Positions 9,437 to 21,584 of a DNA stretch of 64,000 bases are shown here, in pieces. Where the stretch lies: positions 1 to 64,000 of the forward strand of contig CAVOQD010000027.1 of the NCBI GenBank assembly GCA_963698255.1, written 5' to 3'. The notes beneath the pieces are model-generated. The model was given only the letters and a program-made list of their open reading frames with translations, was not told where the DNA came from and made no database searches. Each line of letters starts with the position of its first letter. Positions within the stretch are counted from its first letter, which is position 1. The translations under genes were made by a program, and so were the position numbers. This DNA comes from JAWKOK01 sp963698255 (lineage in GTDB: Bacteria > Chloroflexota > Anaerolineae > Caldilineales > Caldilineaceae).

Positions 9437-10765
9437 ATGAGTATGACAGCCCCAGTGTCGCCCTTGGCGGCGGATGACCTGATCGCGTGGAAAGAACAGC
9501 CGGATCCTCGAATGCTGCTCTCCGAAACGGATCCGGAGATCTACGATGTTATCGAATTGGAGCGACAGCGTCAGTTCAGCGGAGTCGAACTGATTGCCAG
9601 CGAAAACTATGTCTCAGGCCCTGTGCTGGCGGCCATGGGCAGCGTCTTGACCAACAAGTATGCAGAAGGCTACCCCGGCCGGCGCTACTACGGCGGCTGC
9701 CAGTACGTGGACGTGGCCGAGGAGATCGCCAGGGAGCGGGCCAAAGCGTTGTTCGGCGCCGACCACGCCAATGTGCAGCCCCATTCCGGCGCGCAGGCCA
9801 ATGAAGCGGTCTATCTGGCCTTGCTCAACCCCGGCGACAGCGTGTTGGCGCTCAAACTGGATCACGGCGGCCATCTGAGCCACGGATTCCGGCTCAACAG
9901 TTCGGGCCAACTCTACGACTTCCACCACTACGGCGTCAATCCTGAGACGGAGCAGATCGACTACGACGAGATGGAACGGCTGGCCCAAGAACACAAGCCC
10001 AAGCTGATCGTAGCCGGCGCCAGCGCCTATCCGCGTTTCTTCGACTTCCCACGCCTGCGCGCCATCGCCGACAGCGTCGGCGCCCTGCTGATGATGGACA
10101 TGGCCCACGTCGCCGGCCTGATCGCCGCCGGGCTGCACCCGGACCCGGTCCCCTACTGTGACGTGGTCACATCCACCACCCACAAGACGCTGCGCGGACC
10201 GCGCGGCGGTCTGATTCTCTGCCGCGAAGCGCTGGCCAAGGACATCGACCGTGCGGTCTTCCCCGGCACGCAGGGCGGCCCGCTGATGCACGTCATCGCG
10301 GCCAAGGCTGTGGCCTTCGGCGAGGCCCTGCGCCCCCAGTTCGCCGACTATCAGCGCCAGGTCATCGCCAACGCCCAGGCATTGGCACGCACCTTGCAGG
10401 AGGCCGGCCTGCGCATCGTCAGCGGCGGGACCGACAATCACCTGCTCTTGGTCGACATCGGCGTGCTCGACGCCGACTCATCCGGCAAGGAGATCACCGG
10501 CAAGATCGTCGAAAAGGCGCTGGACAATGCCGGCATCCACACCAACAAGAACATGATCCCCTTCGATCCCAAGGCGGCCATGGTCACCAGCGGCATCCGC
10601 CTGGGCACGCCGGCCGCCACCACGCGTGGCCTCAAAGAGGCCGAGTTCGAGCAGATCGGCCGCTGGATCGGCGAGATCGCGCACGAACCCGGCGATGAGG
10701 CGCTGCAGGATCGTGTGCGCAGCCAGGTCAAACAACTGATGCAGGCCTATCCGGTTCCGTACTAG
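9437..10765 (+). CDS. glyA: Serine hydroxymethyltransferase
   Basis: The 442-residue enzyme interconverts serine and glycine with tetrahydrofolate, feeding one-carbon metabolism. The ATG at 9437 is preceded by AAGGAGTG, which decides the start over the longer open frame. Family landmarks are ELIASENYVS near residue 52, the substrate and PLP region YGGCQYVDVAEEIARERA, HSGAQANEAVY, DMAHVAGLIAAG, and the PLP-lysine motif TTHKTLRGPRGG. A PFDPK near the C-terminus is also typical. The gene is complete and undamaged. It stands alone, followed by an inverted-repeat element and then an MFS permease on the same strand. Confidence 0.96.
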   Translation: MSMTAPVSPLAADDLIAWKEQPDPRMLLSETDPEIYDVIELERQRQFSGVELIASENYVSGPVLAAMGSVLTNKYAEGYPGRRYYGGCQYVDVAEEIARERAKALFGADHANVQPHSGAQANEAVYLALLNPGDSVLALKLDHGGHLSHGFRLNSSGQLYDFHHYGVNPETEQIDYDEMERLAQEHKPKLIVAGASAYPRFFDFPRLRAIADSVGALLMMDMAHVAGLIAAGLHPDPVPYCDVVTSTTHKTLRGPRGGLILCREALAKDIDRAVFPGTQGGPLMHVIAAKAVAFGEALRPQFADYQRQVIANAQALARTLQEAGLRIVSGGTDNHLLLVDIGVLDADSSGKEITGKIVEKALDNAGIHTNKNMIPFDPKAAMVTSGIRLGTPAATTRGLKEAEFEQIGRWIGEIAHEPGDEALQDRVRSQVKQLMQAYPVPY

Positions 10766-10789
10766 AGGCCTATCGGAGAGAACGCCGAT

Positions 10790-10871
10790 AGACCGCGTAT
10801 GCGGCGGATTTGGCGGACAAAACCGGATTTTTTCCGATATTATCGGCAAATATCCGCCTAATCCGCGGTCT
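10790..10871. repeat. Inverted-repeat element family A, copy 1
   Basis: The ends AGACCGCG and CGCGGTCT are inverted, with inner blocks GGCGGATTTGGCGGA and ATCCGCCTAATCCGC. A T-run follows, so it may also end glyA transcription. Related copies lie at 12331-12612 and 60638-60729, and a weaker one near 21170. Confidence 0.6.
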
Positions 10872-10917
10872 GTTTTTGGGTCACTCCGTCCCGGCATCGC
10901 TTTGGAGACAGCCGTCA

Positions 10918-12292
10918 ATGACCCACGTCGAAACCGTTGTGCCGGGACCTCCGCAGCCCGAACAGAGCCGCAGAGAACACAGCCGCCGTGAACAGGTCGG
11001 CTGGTACTTCTACGATTGGGCCAACTCGGCCTTTTCGACGACTGTGGTCACCGTCTTTCTGGGACCGTTTTTGACGGCGGTGACCCAGAGCGCGGCCGAT
11101 GTAGACGGCTATGTCTACCCGCTGGGCATCCCGATCCTGGCGGACTCCTTCTTTCCCTACATGGTCTCCCTGTCCGTCCTGCTTCAGGTCTTCTTCCTGC
11201 CCATCCTCGGGGCCATCTCCGACTACTCGCACATCAAAAAGCAGATGCTCGGCCTCTTCGCCTATATCGGGGCCTTTGCCACCATGGGCCTCTACTTTGT
11301 GCAGGGCGACAACTATCTGCTGGGCGGGCTGCTCTTTTTGATTGCCAACTTGAGCTTCGGGGCGTCGATCGTCTTCTACAATGCGTTCCTGCCCGAAATC
11401 TCCGATGCGGATCAGCGCGACACGGTCTCCTCCCAGGGCTGGGCGCTGGGCTACCTGGGCGGGGGACTGTTGCTGGCCGTGAACCTGGCGCTCTTCACGC
11501 AGGCGCGAGGCGTTGGGCATTGCAACGGCCCACGCCGTGCGCATCAGCATGGCTTCGGCCGGCGTCTGGTGGGCCATCTTCACGATCATTCCCATGTTGT
11601 CGTTGAAGCGTCGCCAACCGCAGAAACAGTTGCCTGCCGGCGAACGCTATGTGACCGTCGGCTTCAAACAGCTCAAGCATACACTGAGCCAACTGCCGAG
11701 ATTCCCCCAGACGCTGCTCTTTCTGGTCGCCTACCTGCTCTACAACGACGGTATCCAGACCGTGATCGCGCTCTCGGCCCAGTTCGGCAATCAGGAACTG
11801 GGCATGAGTGAAACATCGCTGGTCAGCCTGATCCTCATGATCCAGTTCGTGGCCTTCGGCGGAGCCCTCGCCTTCGGCTATCTCTCGCGAGCCATAGGCG
11901 CCAAGCGCGCCATCATGCTCAGCCTGGTGATCTGGGCGGCGACCGTCATCTATGCCTACGCCCTGCTGGAGACCCAGTTTCAGTTCTTCATCATGGGCGG
12001 GGTGATTGCCGTTGTGCTGGGCGGAAGCCAGGCGCTGAGCCGGTCCCTCTTCTCACAGATGATTCCCAACGGCCAGGAAGCCGAGTATTTCAGTCTCTAC
12101 GAGGTCAGCGAACGGGGAACCAGTTGGCTGGGCCCGCTGATGTTCGGGCTGGCGCTACAGTTCACGGGCAGCTACCGGGTGGCTCTGCTCAGCGTCGTAA
12201 TCTTCTTCATCGCCGGGCTGCTGTTGCTGACCCGTGTCGATGTGCGCCGCGCCATCCGCGAATCGGGCAACCAGCAGCCGGTTCGGGTGTAA
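10918..12292 (+). CDS. MFS permease of the UMF1/Atg22-like family
   Basis: One extra base near 11507 (after GCGCTCTTCACGCAGGCG) splits the gene; corrected it encodes about 457 residues. The N-terminal motif VGWYFYDWANSAFSTTVVT is the signature of the UMF1 family, which is related to the yeast vacuole effluxer Atg22. Twelve membrane spans can be placed, with a charged cytoplasmic loop after the sixth (LKRRQPQKQ). The second half ends with LFSQMIPNGQEAEYFSLYEVSERGTSW split across a loop and a span, also typical. Substrates of bacterial members are not established; amino-acid efflux is a common suggestion. The start ATG at 10918 has a GGAG about 13 bases upstream. Confidence 0.85.
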
Positions 12293-12330
12293 TTTGTCCC
12301 GGAACTGTAACTGTACTGCCGCACGCTGAT

Positions 12331-12612
12331 AGACCGCGGATTCGGCGGATGAGGCTGATTTGGGTGTGTTGGCGCTTGCGCCTGCTTCGCAAACAAAAGG
12401 AGTTGAGACGTGTAGGGACATGGCATTCCCCGTCTAGCCGGCCTCTGATAAATCGATTCCAAATAGCTATGCATCGACCCGTTGCTAATACGATTCTGGA
12501 ATGCCTTGTCCCTACACGTCTCAACTCGTTTTGAAACACACCCGGCTGATTTCCGCGGATAAAATCCGAATCAATCCGGTTTCGTCCGCCTTATCCGCCG
12601 AATCCGCGGTCT
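12331..12612. repeat. Inverted-repeat element family A, copy 2, interrupted by a MITE
   Basis: The outer arms AGACCGCGGATTCGGCGGAT and ATCCGCCGAATCCGCGGTCT are exact reverse complements of 20 bases. The interior holds the MITE copy at 12362-12543 with its 9-base target duplication. Removing the MITE and one duplication leaves a 91-bp element, close in size to copies 1 and 4. Confidence 0.75.
12362..12543. mobile_element. MITE-like element, copy 2 (182 bp), nested in a repeat
   Basis: The ends GGGTGTGTT and AACACACCC are perfect 9-base inverted repeats. They are flanked by exact 9-base direct repeats GGCTGATTT (12353-12361, 12544-12552). Inside, 30-base arms at 12400-12429 and 12498-12527 are inverted with a single mismatch. 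There is no coding capacity. Confidence 0.8.
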
Positions 12613-12629
12613 ATTTAGCGGTCTTCGCC

Positions 12630-13071
12630 TCACCAGACGAACGGGATCAGCCGCTTGCTGCGCGTCATGTAGTCGGCGTACAACGGATAGTGTGCCGAGA
12701 GCAGGCCCTCCTCGTAGCGTAACTTGATCACCAGATCAGCCGCCAGCAAGATGAGAATTGCTGTGCGTGCCCATGAAAAGGTATCGATGACCAGCGCCGT
12801 ACAGATGATTAACAGTGAGGAATACATGGGGTGGCGAATGAACGCGTACGGTCCGCGCTCGACCAGGTAGCCGTCGATCTTGACGTCCGGCGTGATGTTG
12901 AAGTTGAAGAGGCGCATGGCGAAGATGGCCCACGCCCCCAGACCAAAGCCCAGCAACTCGATCACGAAGCAGCAATGGTTGCCGTGCCACGATCGGCCCG
13001 GTCCAGGCGATGAAGAACAGGCAGGCAAATTGGACGATCACCAGCGTGATGGATTTTGCGCGTTTTGGCAT
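12630..13071 (-). CDS. ICMT/PEMT-like membrane methyltransferase
   Basis: An extra base near 12975 breaks the frame; corrected the protein has about 147 residues and four or five membrane helices. The C-terminal half holds the S-adenosylmethionine-binding signature of the isoprenylcysteine carboxyl methyltransferase and phospholipid N-methyltransferase group: DGYLVERGPYAFIRHPMY, with the family pattern GPY...RHPxY, and then RYEEGLLSAHYPLYADYM with the conserved EE pair and Y. The substrate cannot be told from sequence; bacterial members methylate varied lipids or small molecules. A MITE copy lies 8 bases upstream of the start codon and probably separates the gene from its original promoter. 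Confidence 0.75.
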
Positions 13072-13079
13072 AATTGTTT

Positions 13080-13194
13080 GGGTGAGCTCAAAACGAGTTG
13101 AGCCAGCATTCCGGGATTAGGCCACGGCCATTTCGGTTCATCCAATTCGTTCTGGCCTAATCCCGGAATGCTTCAACTGACTTTGAACACACCC
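13080..13194. mobile_element. MITE-like element, copy 3 (115 bp)
   Basis: It starts GGGTGAGCTCAAAACGAG and ends TTTGAACACACCC, flanked by near-identical 9-base repeats TAATTGTTT (13071-13079) and TGATTGTTT (13195-13203). An internal inverted repeat pairs GCATTCCGGGATTAGGCC with GGCCTAATCCCGGAATGC exactly. It shares its interior with copy 1. A truncated relative lies near 50890-50950. Confidence 0.7.
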
Positions 13195-13243
13195 TGATTG
13201 TTTCTGGTTCGTAGCCCTGGAGGTATGTCCAAGCCATGGCGTA

Positions 13244-13364
13244 GGTCCGACTTGCAGTCGGACAGGAATCAAAGGGTTAATTTGTTACACTATTGAGGCG
13301 ACATTGGTCATCCATAAGAGCAGCGTTTGGAATGGATGTAGCCTGTCCGACTGCAAGTCGGACC
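13244..13364. repeat. 23-bp perfect inverted repeat pair
   Basis: The arm at 13244-13266 (GGTCCGACTTGCAGTCGGAC plus AGG) is the exact reverse complement of 13342-13364. Each arm is itself nearly palindromic (GTCCGACT / AGTCGGAC). The 75-base interior has no gene. The element lies just beyond the stop codon of the GH13_18 gene and may serve as its terminator or be another short repeat family. Confidence 0.6.
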
Positions 13365-13371
13365 TGCAGGA

Positions 13372-15144
<1,773 letters not shown>

Positions 15145-15280
15145 CGTGGACTCCAGTACGGTTTGAGGTGTGTCTTTGTTGCCATCGCTTCACATCGACC
15201 ATTGTACCTCAAACCGATTTTGCCTGCCGATTTCAGGTGATCTGTAGGCTCCAAAATGGGAAATTGTTTCTGGCGAAGCT

Positions 15281-16723
15281 CTAACTCGGCCGCCAGTTCG
15301 GATTGGTCGCGATCTCTCTGGCATCATCGATGATGGCCTCCAGCATGGCGCTGAAGATGAGCTGGTGGATCGGGTAGAGCGAATACCAGTAGAGCACGCC
15401 AAGGATGCCGGTGGGCGCGAAGGCCGCCGTCTGCACCAGGCGCGTGCCCGAGCCGTCAGGCACGGCTTCCCACTGCAGCCAGGCATGGCCGGGCACCTTC
15501 ATCTCGGCACGCAGACGCAGCAGCGTCGGCGGCTTGACGGCCTCGACGCGCCAGAAATCGAGCGCCTCGCCCGGCAGCAGCTCGACCGAATCACGCCGTC
15601 CACGACGCAAACCCGGCCCGCCGACCAGTTGATCGCCCAGTCCGCGAATGGCCCAGGCCCACTGCCAGGTCAGCCAGCCGCGCTCGCCGCCGATGGTGCT
15701 GAAACTCTTGAAGACGGCGTTGATGGGCAGATCGGTGTACATGGCACGGGTCTCACGCATGAGACCGTGCTCATCGGACAGTTCATAGCGCGCCGTGCTG
15801 CCCAGGGCGCCGCTCCATCGGGTCTCGACCGCATGGGTCTGGATCCGTCTCAGCGCCAGTTCGACGGCCTGACGATAGGAGATCGGCTCGATCTCCGGGA
15901 AGAGTTCGCGGGCACGGGTCGTATCGCCGATCACCGGGTGGATGATCCCCTCGACCAGCGGCACGGCCAGCGAATTGGTGATGGGCGTCACCAGCGCGAC
16001 CCAGCGTGCCGCAAGGCCGGGCGCCCAGATGGGCACGTGGATCGGGATGATCCAGCGTTTGAGGCCGCGCACCTCGGCGTAGACCTCCATCATGGCTTTG
16101 AAGGGCATGATCTCGGCGCCGACCTCGACCACGCCGGCCGGGCCTTGATCCAGCGCCTGCACCAGGTAGGCCATGATGTCGCGCACGGCGATAGGCTGGA
16201 CGTCGTTGAGGATGCGCTGAGGCACGATCATGACCGGCAGCCGTTCGGTGAGATAGCGCACCATCTCGAACGAGGCCGACCCCGATCCGATGATGGGGCC
16301 GGCACGGAATTCAGTCGTGCGGCAGTAGGCGCGCAGGATGAAGCCCACCTCCGCACGGCTGCTCAGATGTTCTGAGATCTCAGCGGTTTTGGGCAGCAAT
16401 CCGCCCAGATAGATGACATGCGCCACGTCCTGGGCCGCCAGCGCGAAGTTGAAGGCGGCACGACGGTCGCGTCTGGCGAAGTCTGTGCCGCCGACCATGG
16501 AGTGCACGAGATAGTAGGCTGCGTCAACGCCCTTGAGCGCATGTGCCACAGCCTCGGCGTCGAGCAGATCGCCCGTCACGATCTCCACCTGGCGTACCCA
16601 CGGGCGGCCGCTGATCCGGCGCGAGTCGCGCACGAAAATGCGCACGTCGTGACCCTGATCGAGCAGCCTGGAAATGAGCCGTCCGCCGATGTATCCGGTC
16701 GCGCCGGTGACCAATATCTTCAT
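15281..16723 (-). CDS. NAD(P)-binding SDR fused to DUF2867
   Basis: The 480-residue protein begins with an atypical short-chain dehydrogenase/reductase domain: MKILVTGATGYIGGRL is the dinucleotide-binding GxxGxxG motif, followed by VTGDLLDAEAVAHALKGVD and AAYYLVHSM. This is the pattern of NmrA- and complex-I-type SDRs. From about residue 330 it continues into a DUF2867 domain (GERGWLTWQWAWAIRGLGDQ ... LDFWRVEAVKPPTLLRLRAEMK) of the polyketide-cyclase-like fold. The combination is widespread in Actinobacteria and Chloroflexota, but the substrate is unknown. The gene is complete, with no frame damage, and is transcribed in the same direction as the GH13_18 gene 136 bases away. Confidence 0.85.
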   Translation of the reverse strand: MKILVTGATGYIGGRLISRLLDQGHDVRIFVRDSRRISGRPWVRQVEIVTGDLLDAEAVAHALKGVDAAYYLVHSMVGGTDFARRDRRAAFNFALAAQDVAHVIYLGGLLPKTAEISEHLSSRAEVGFILRAYCRTTEFRAGPIIGSGSASFEMVRYLTERLPVMIVPQRILNDVQPIAVRDIMAYLVQALDQGPAGVVEVGAEIMPFKAMMEVYAEVRGLKRWIIPIHVPIWAPGLAARWVALVTPITNSLAVPLVEGIIHPVIGDTTRARELFPEIEPISYRQAVELALRRIQTHAVETRWSGALGSTARYELSDEHGLMRETRAMYTDLPINAVFKSFSTIGGERGWLTWQWAWAIRGLGDQLVGGPGLRRGRRDSVELLPGEALDFWRVEAVKPPTLLRLRAEMKVPGHAWLQWEAVPDGSGTRLVQTAAFAPTGILGVLYWYSLYPIHQLIFSAMLEAIIDDAREIATNPNWRPS

Positions 16724-17069
16724 GGGATCGCTCCTCTCCGCCTTGCCTCACCTTGCTCCGCTTGCGATGCAATCTACGCGTCTCTCTCCGCGAGGTGGAG
16801 AGGGACAGCCGTTGCGCAGCATAGCGCAACGGCAGGATGAGACATAGCACGTCATGATTACCGAACACTGTGCTTTTTGAAACAGGACAGACGAATCGGG
16901 AAGCCGGCGCCTACTGGCAAGCGATGAGTGGCTGCCATTGTACCCCACAACCCATGGCCTTGAAACCAGACGATTAGGAACGGCCCGCCATCTGCCGTAC
17001 AATAAATGAAAGTACAGAAAAAGGAACAACCTCCACCCAAACCGAACCAAGAGCCAATCGAACACACCC
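16724..17069. other. Intergenic region with hairpin and promoter-like sequence
   Basis: This 346-base gap separates divergent genes. It holds a perfect 10-base stem, GCCGTTGCGC at 16808-16817 and GCGCAACGGC at 16824-16833, and a TACAAT box near 16997 with the right distance to serve the ABC exporter. No gene is visible. Confidence 0.4.
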
Positions 17070-18909
<1,840 letters not shown>

Positions 18910-19020
18910 GGGGGGGCTTGCTGGGCTGGGCCGGGCGAGGCAAAGTCCCCGGGCTAGCGCCGGCTGAAACCGACACCTGCAGTTGCCGGCGAACATGAGT
19001 CTGACCCAGTTTTTAGATGA

Positions 19021-19143
19021 GATTGTAGCCTGTGGTTGATTGGATCTCTTCTTCGAACGGTTGGAACGCTCAACACAGTGACCATCTGGATCGAAACAGC
19101 AGATGGCGAAGTTCGCTTTGTGACACTCAAACCCGCGAGGTAA
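19021..19143 (+). pseudogene. Remnant of a DUF6883-like gene (C-terminal end)
   Basis: The frame ending at TAA 19141 reads RTVGTLNTVTIWIETADGEV then RFVTLKPAR, which resembles the last strand of DUF6883 proteins (TVWI......RFVTAYP). A stop at 19018-19020 closes the frame upstream and no start is evident. DUF6883 genes are often found directly before DUF4926 genes, which is the arrangement here. The match is by eye and short. Confidence 0.35.
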
Positions 19144-19148
19144 AAAAT

Positions 19149-19394
19149 ATGAAACCTGAACTTTACCAGCAAATATCATTGACCCGAGACGTTCCATCCG
19201 CCAAGCTGAAGCGGGGCGACGTCGCCACGGTCGTGGACTACGTTGCACATCCAGGCGGCGAAGAGGAAGGAGCCATTCTTGAAGTCTTCAATGCCATCGG
19301 GGAGTCGGTTGCGGTGTTGACCGTACCGGTCTCCGCCATTGCCGCGCTCAGCGCCGATCAGATGCCCACCGTCCGGCCACCGCAGGTCGCGTGA
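19149..19394 (+). CDS. DUF4926 domain protein
   Basis: The 81-residue protein starts at ATG 19149, five bases after the stop of the DUF6883-like remnant. Its sequence, LYQQISLTRDVPSAKLKRGD then VATVVDYV and EEGAILEVFNAIGESVAV, matches the DUF4926 pattern, a small beta barrel like SH3 with the core DVP...L..GDVG.VV. Members are found in cyanobacteria and Chloroflexota next to DUF6883 and are suspected to belong to small mobile or toxin-antitoxin-like modules, but no function is proven. No membrane segment or signal is present. Confidence 0.7.
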   Translation: MKPELYQQISLTRDVPSAKLKRGDVATVVDYVAHPGGEEEGAILEVFNAIGESVAVLTVPVSAIAALSADQMPTVRPPQVA

Positions 19395-19753
19395 CGGGCG
19401 ATTTCAACCACTCGACCTAGCGAGCAAAAGCATACAACAGATATCTGCCAGTACATTTTCCCCAACGTAAATGCCGACCAGCCCCACGCTTGAACCCCAC
19501 GTCCGCCAATGCTATACTCTGACCTGAACCAAAGACCAGATCCAACCCAGCACTGTGTGATTTCGCTGCCAAAACAGTTGAGCAGTTACAGATAGGCGTT
19601 GCCCATCGCGGACTTAGTCTTGCGAAGGCAATCGATAGCCACGATGTGACGATCCAAATCCATCCGCGGCTATCCGTCTCCATCTGTGACCATCTGTGAC
19701 AAACTCTTTTCCGGCACCGTCATCCGATTTTTTTCGCCCACAGGAGCACGCCC
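19395..19753. other. Intergenic region before the acyltransferase gene
   Basis: A TATACT box with extended TGC occurs near 19513, about 240 bases before the acyltransferase ATG. Near 19680 there is a CCATCTGTG repeat (TCTGTGACCATCTGTGAC), related to short repeats near 30880 and 55605. An open frame on the minus strand (19417-19683) has no family features and is not annotated. Confidence 0.3.
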
Positions 19754-21172
19754 ATGTCGAGCACACGTCAGGCCCTGTCTCCGGTTGATACCGCTTGGCT
19801 GCATATGGACGACCCCACCAATCTGATGATGGTCTCCGGCGTCTGTCTGCTCGATGGACCCATCGACTACGCGCGCATGCGGGCGACGATTGAGGCTCGG
19901 CTGTTGACGCTGCAACGCTTCCGCATGCGCCTGATCGAGCCGTCGATGGGCGTGGGCTTGCCCTACTGGGAGACGGACCCGACCTTCGACTACCACTCGC
20001 ATGTGCATCACGTGGCCCTGCCTGAGCCGGGCGACATGGCAGCGCTCCACGACTTCATGAGCGATCTGGCCAGCACGCCGCTGGATGACTCCAAGCCGCT
20101 CTGGCAGATGCATCTGATCGACGACGTGATGGGCGGCTCGGCCATGGCCCTGCGCTTCCACCACTGCATGGGCGACGGCATTGCCATGCTGGGCGTGCTC
20201 TCTCGCCTGTTGGATGTCGATCCGGACGCGCCCGTCGAAGTACCAACCTTGTCACAGCCGCCGCAAACGATACCGACAAGGTCGCCCGGCCTGCCTCGTT
20301 CAGTGCTTCGCTCGACCTGGTCGGTGTTGGGGCGATCGCGCCGGCTGGCGGGCATGGTGATCCATGAGGGGTTCGAGACGCTGCGCCATCCGTCGCACCT
20401 GCGCGATTACGCCAATCTAGCGCTTTCGGGCGCCTCGATCGTCGCGCGCACGGTGATGATGACACCCGATCCGCAAACGCCGCTCAAAGGCAAGCTGGGC
20501 GTCCAGAAACGCACGGCCTGGTCGGGGGGCGTTCCGCTGGACGACGTCAAGGAGATCTGCCGGGCTGCCGATGCCAAGGTCAACGATGTGCTGGTGGCGG
20601 CCGTGGCCGGCGCGCTGCGCCAATATGTGGTCGGCCGTGGCGCGGATGTGGATGATCTGGAGGTGCGTGCGGTATTGCCCGTCAATCTGCGCACCTTGGA
20701 GAGTGCGCTGGAATTGGGCAATGAGTTTGGCATCGTCTTCCTGGGCCTGCCGCTGCACATTCCGGACCCGTTGATCCGGCTGGCCGCGGTCAAGCAACGC
20801 ATGGATGCCATCAAAAACTCGCCGGAGGCCGTGGTCTTTTTCGGCATTCTGGGTCTGGCCGGGGCCTCGCCCGAGCAGATCGAGGATCAGTTGGTCAATA
20901 TCTTCGAGAGCAAGGCGACCATCGTGTTGACCAACGTGCCCGGTCCACAGATGCCGCTCTATCTGGCCGGGCAGCGCATCCCGGATGCCATGTTCTGGGT
21001 GCCCCAGGCCGGCCATCTCGGCCTCGGCATCAGCATCCTGAGCTACGACGGACACGTCAATCTGGGCGTCATCAGCGACGCCGGCCTGATCCCCGATCCC
21101 GAAACCATCACGGCCCGTTTTGAGGTTGAATTTCAAGAGATGCTGGCCGCTACACGGCGGCGCACCGGATAG
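19754..21172 (+). CDS. Wax ester synthase/diacylglycerol acyltransferase (WS/DGAT)
   Basis: The 472-residue enzyme carries the active-site motif HHCMGDGIA (HHxxxDG) near residue 136, the N-terminal family start LSPVDTAWLHMDDPTNLMMV, the block PLWQMHLIDDV before the active site, and the second conserved region VNDVLVAAVAGALRQYV. The C-terminal part has TNVPGPQMPLYLAG (the family has NVPGP). Enzymes of this family join a fatty acyl-CoA to a fatty alcohol or diacylglycerol to store lipid at the membrane face. In Chloroflexota the natural alcohol acceptor is not known. The gene is intact and stands alone on the plus strand. Confidence 0.9.
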   Translation: MSSTRQALSPVDTAWLHMDDPTNLMMVSGVCLLDGPIDYARMRATIEARLLTLQRFRMRLIEPSMGVGLPYWETDPTFDYHSHVHHVALPEPGDMAALHDFMSDLASTPLDDSKPLWQMHLIDDVMGGSAMALRFHHCMGDGIAMLGVLSRLLDVDPDAPVEVPTLSQPPQTIPTRSPGLPRSVLRSTWSVLGRSRRLAGMVIHEGFETLRHPSHLRDYANLALSGASIVARTVMMTPDPQTPLKGKLGVQKRTAWSGGVPLDDVKEICRAADAKVNDVLVAAVAGALRQYVVGRGADVDDLEVRAVLPVNLRTLESALELGNEFGIVFLGLPLHIPDPLIRLAAVKQRMDAIKNSPEAVVFFGILGLAGASPEQIEDQLVNIFESKATIVLTNVPGPQMPLYLAGQRIPDAMFWVPQAGHLGLGISILSYDGHVNLGVISDAGLIPDPETITARFEVEFQEMLAATRRRTG

Positions 21173-21584
21173 AACGCGGATCGGGCGGATCACGCGGATT
21201 TCCGCGGATGAACCCGACAGAAAAATCGGCGAGAATCCACCCAATCCGATAGATCCGCGTCCTATCGATCACACCAGAACAGGCGAGAGATACGCTGTTA
21301 CTCCTTCGGCTGCGCTCAGGACAGGCCTGAGCGGGCTTATGTTAGGACGACGCTATCCCAAGTCACCAGCGAAGGGTCTCGATATCGCAAGCCGAGATTC
21401 CTCGCTGGTGTATTGCCAATCCGGAAGGGCTCGGGCTGACCCACTCGGAATGACAGTAGCACGTTCATTCCAGTTAGAGCGCCGGGAACCCGCCGAGGCA
21501 CACTCGAAATGACAGTTGTCGCCCTCGCAGAGCAACGAAGCCCCTGTCCCCTTGTCCCCCTGTCACCTTGTCCCCTTGTCCCCC
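21173..21584. repeat. Intergenic repeats: family A-like copy and other imperfect repeats
   Basis: From 21170 to about 21265 a diverged copy of family A can be followed (AACGCGGATCGGGCGGAT ... ATAGATCCGCGTCCTAT). From 21350 to 21515 there are imperfect repeats with the words CTCGGAATGACAGT and CTCGAAATGACAGT. A related word, CTCGAAATGACA, recurs near 61303. From 21535 there is a run of CCCCTGTCC/CCCCTTGTCC units. No gene is seen. Confidence 0.45.

Noticed and set aside
9614..10441. Long open frame antisense to glyA
   Set aside because: High-GC shadow of a well-supported gene; it has no family features and no ribosome site.
19417..19683. 88-codon open frame on the minus strand
   Set aside because: No start signal and no family features; it spans repeat-like sequence.
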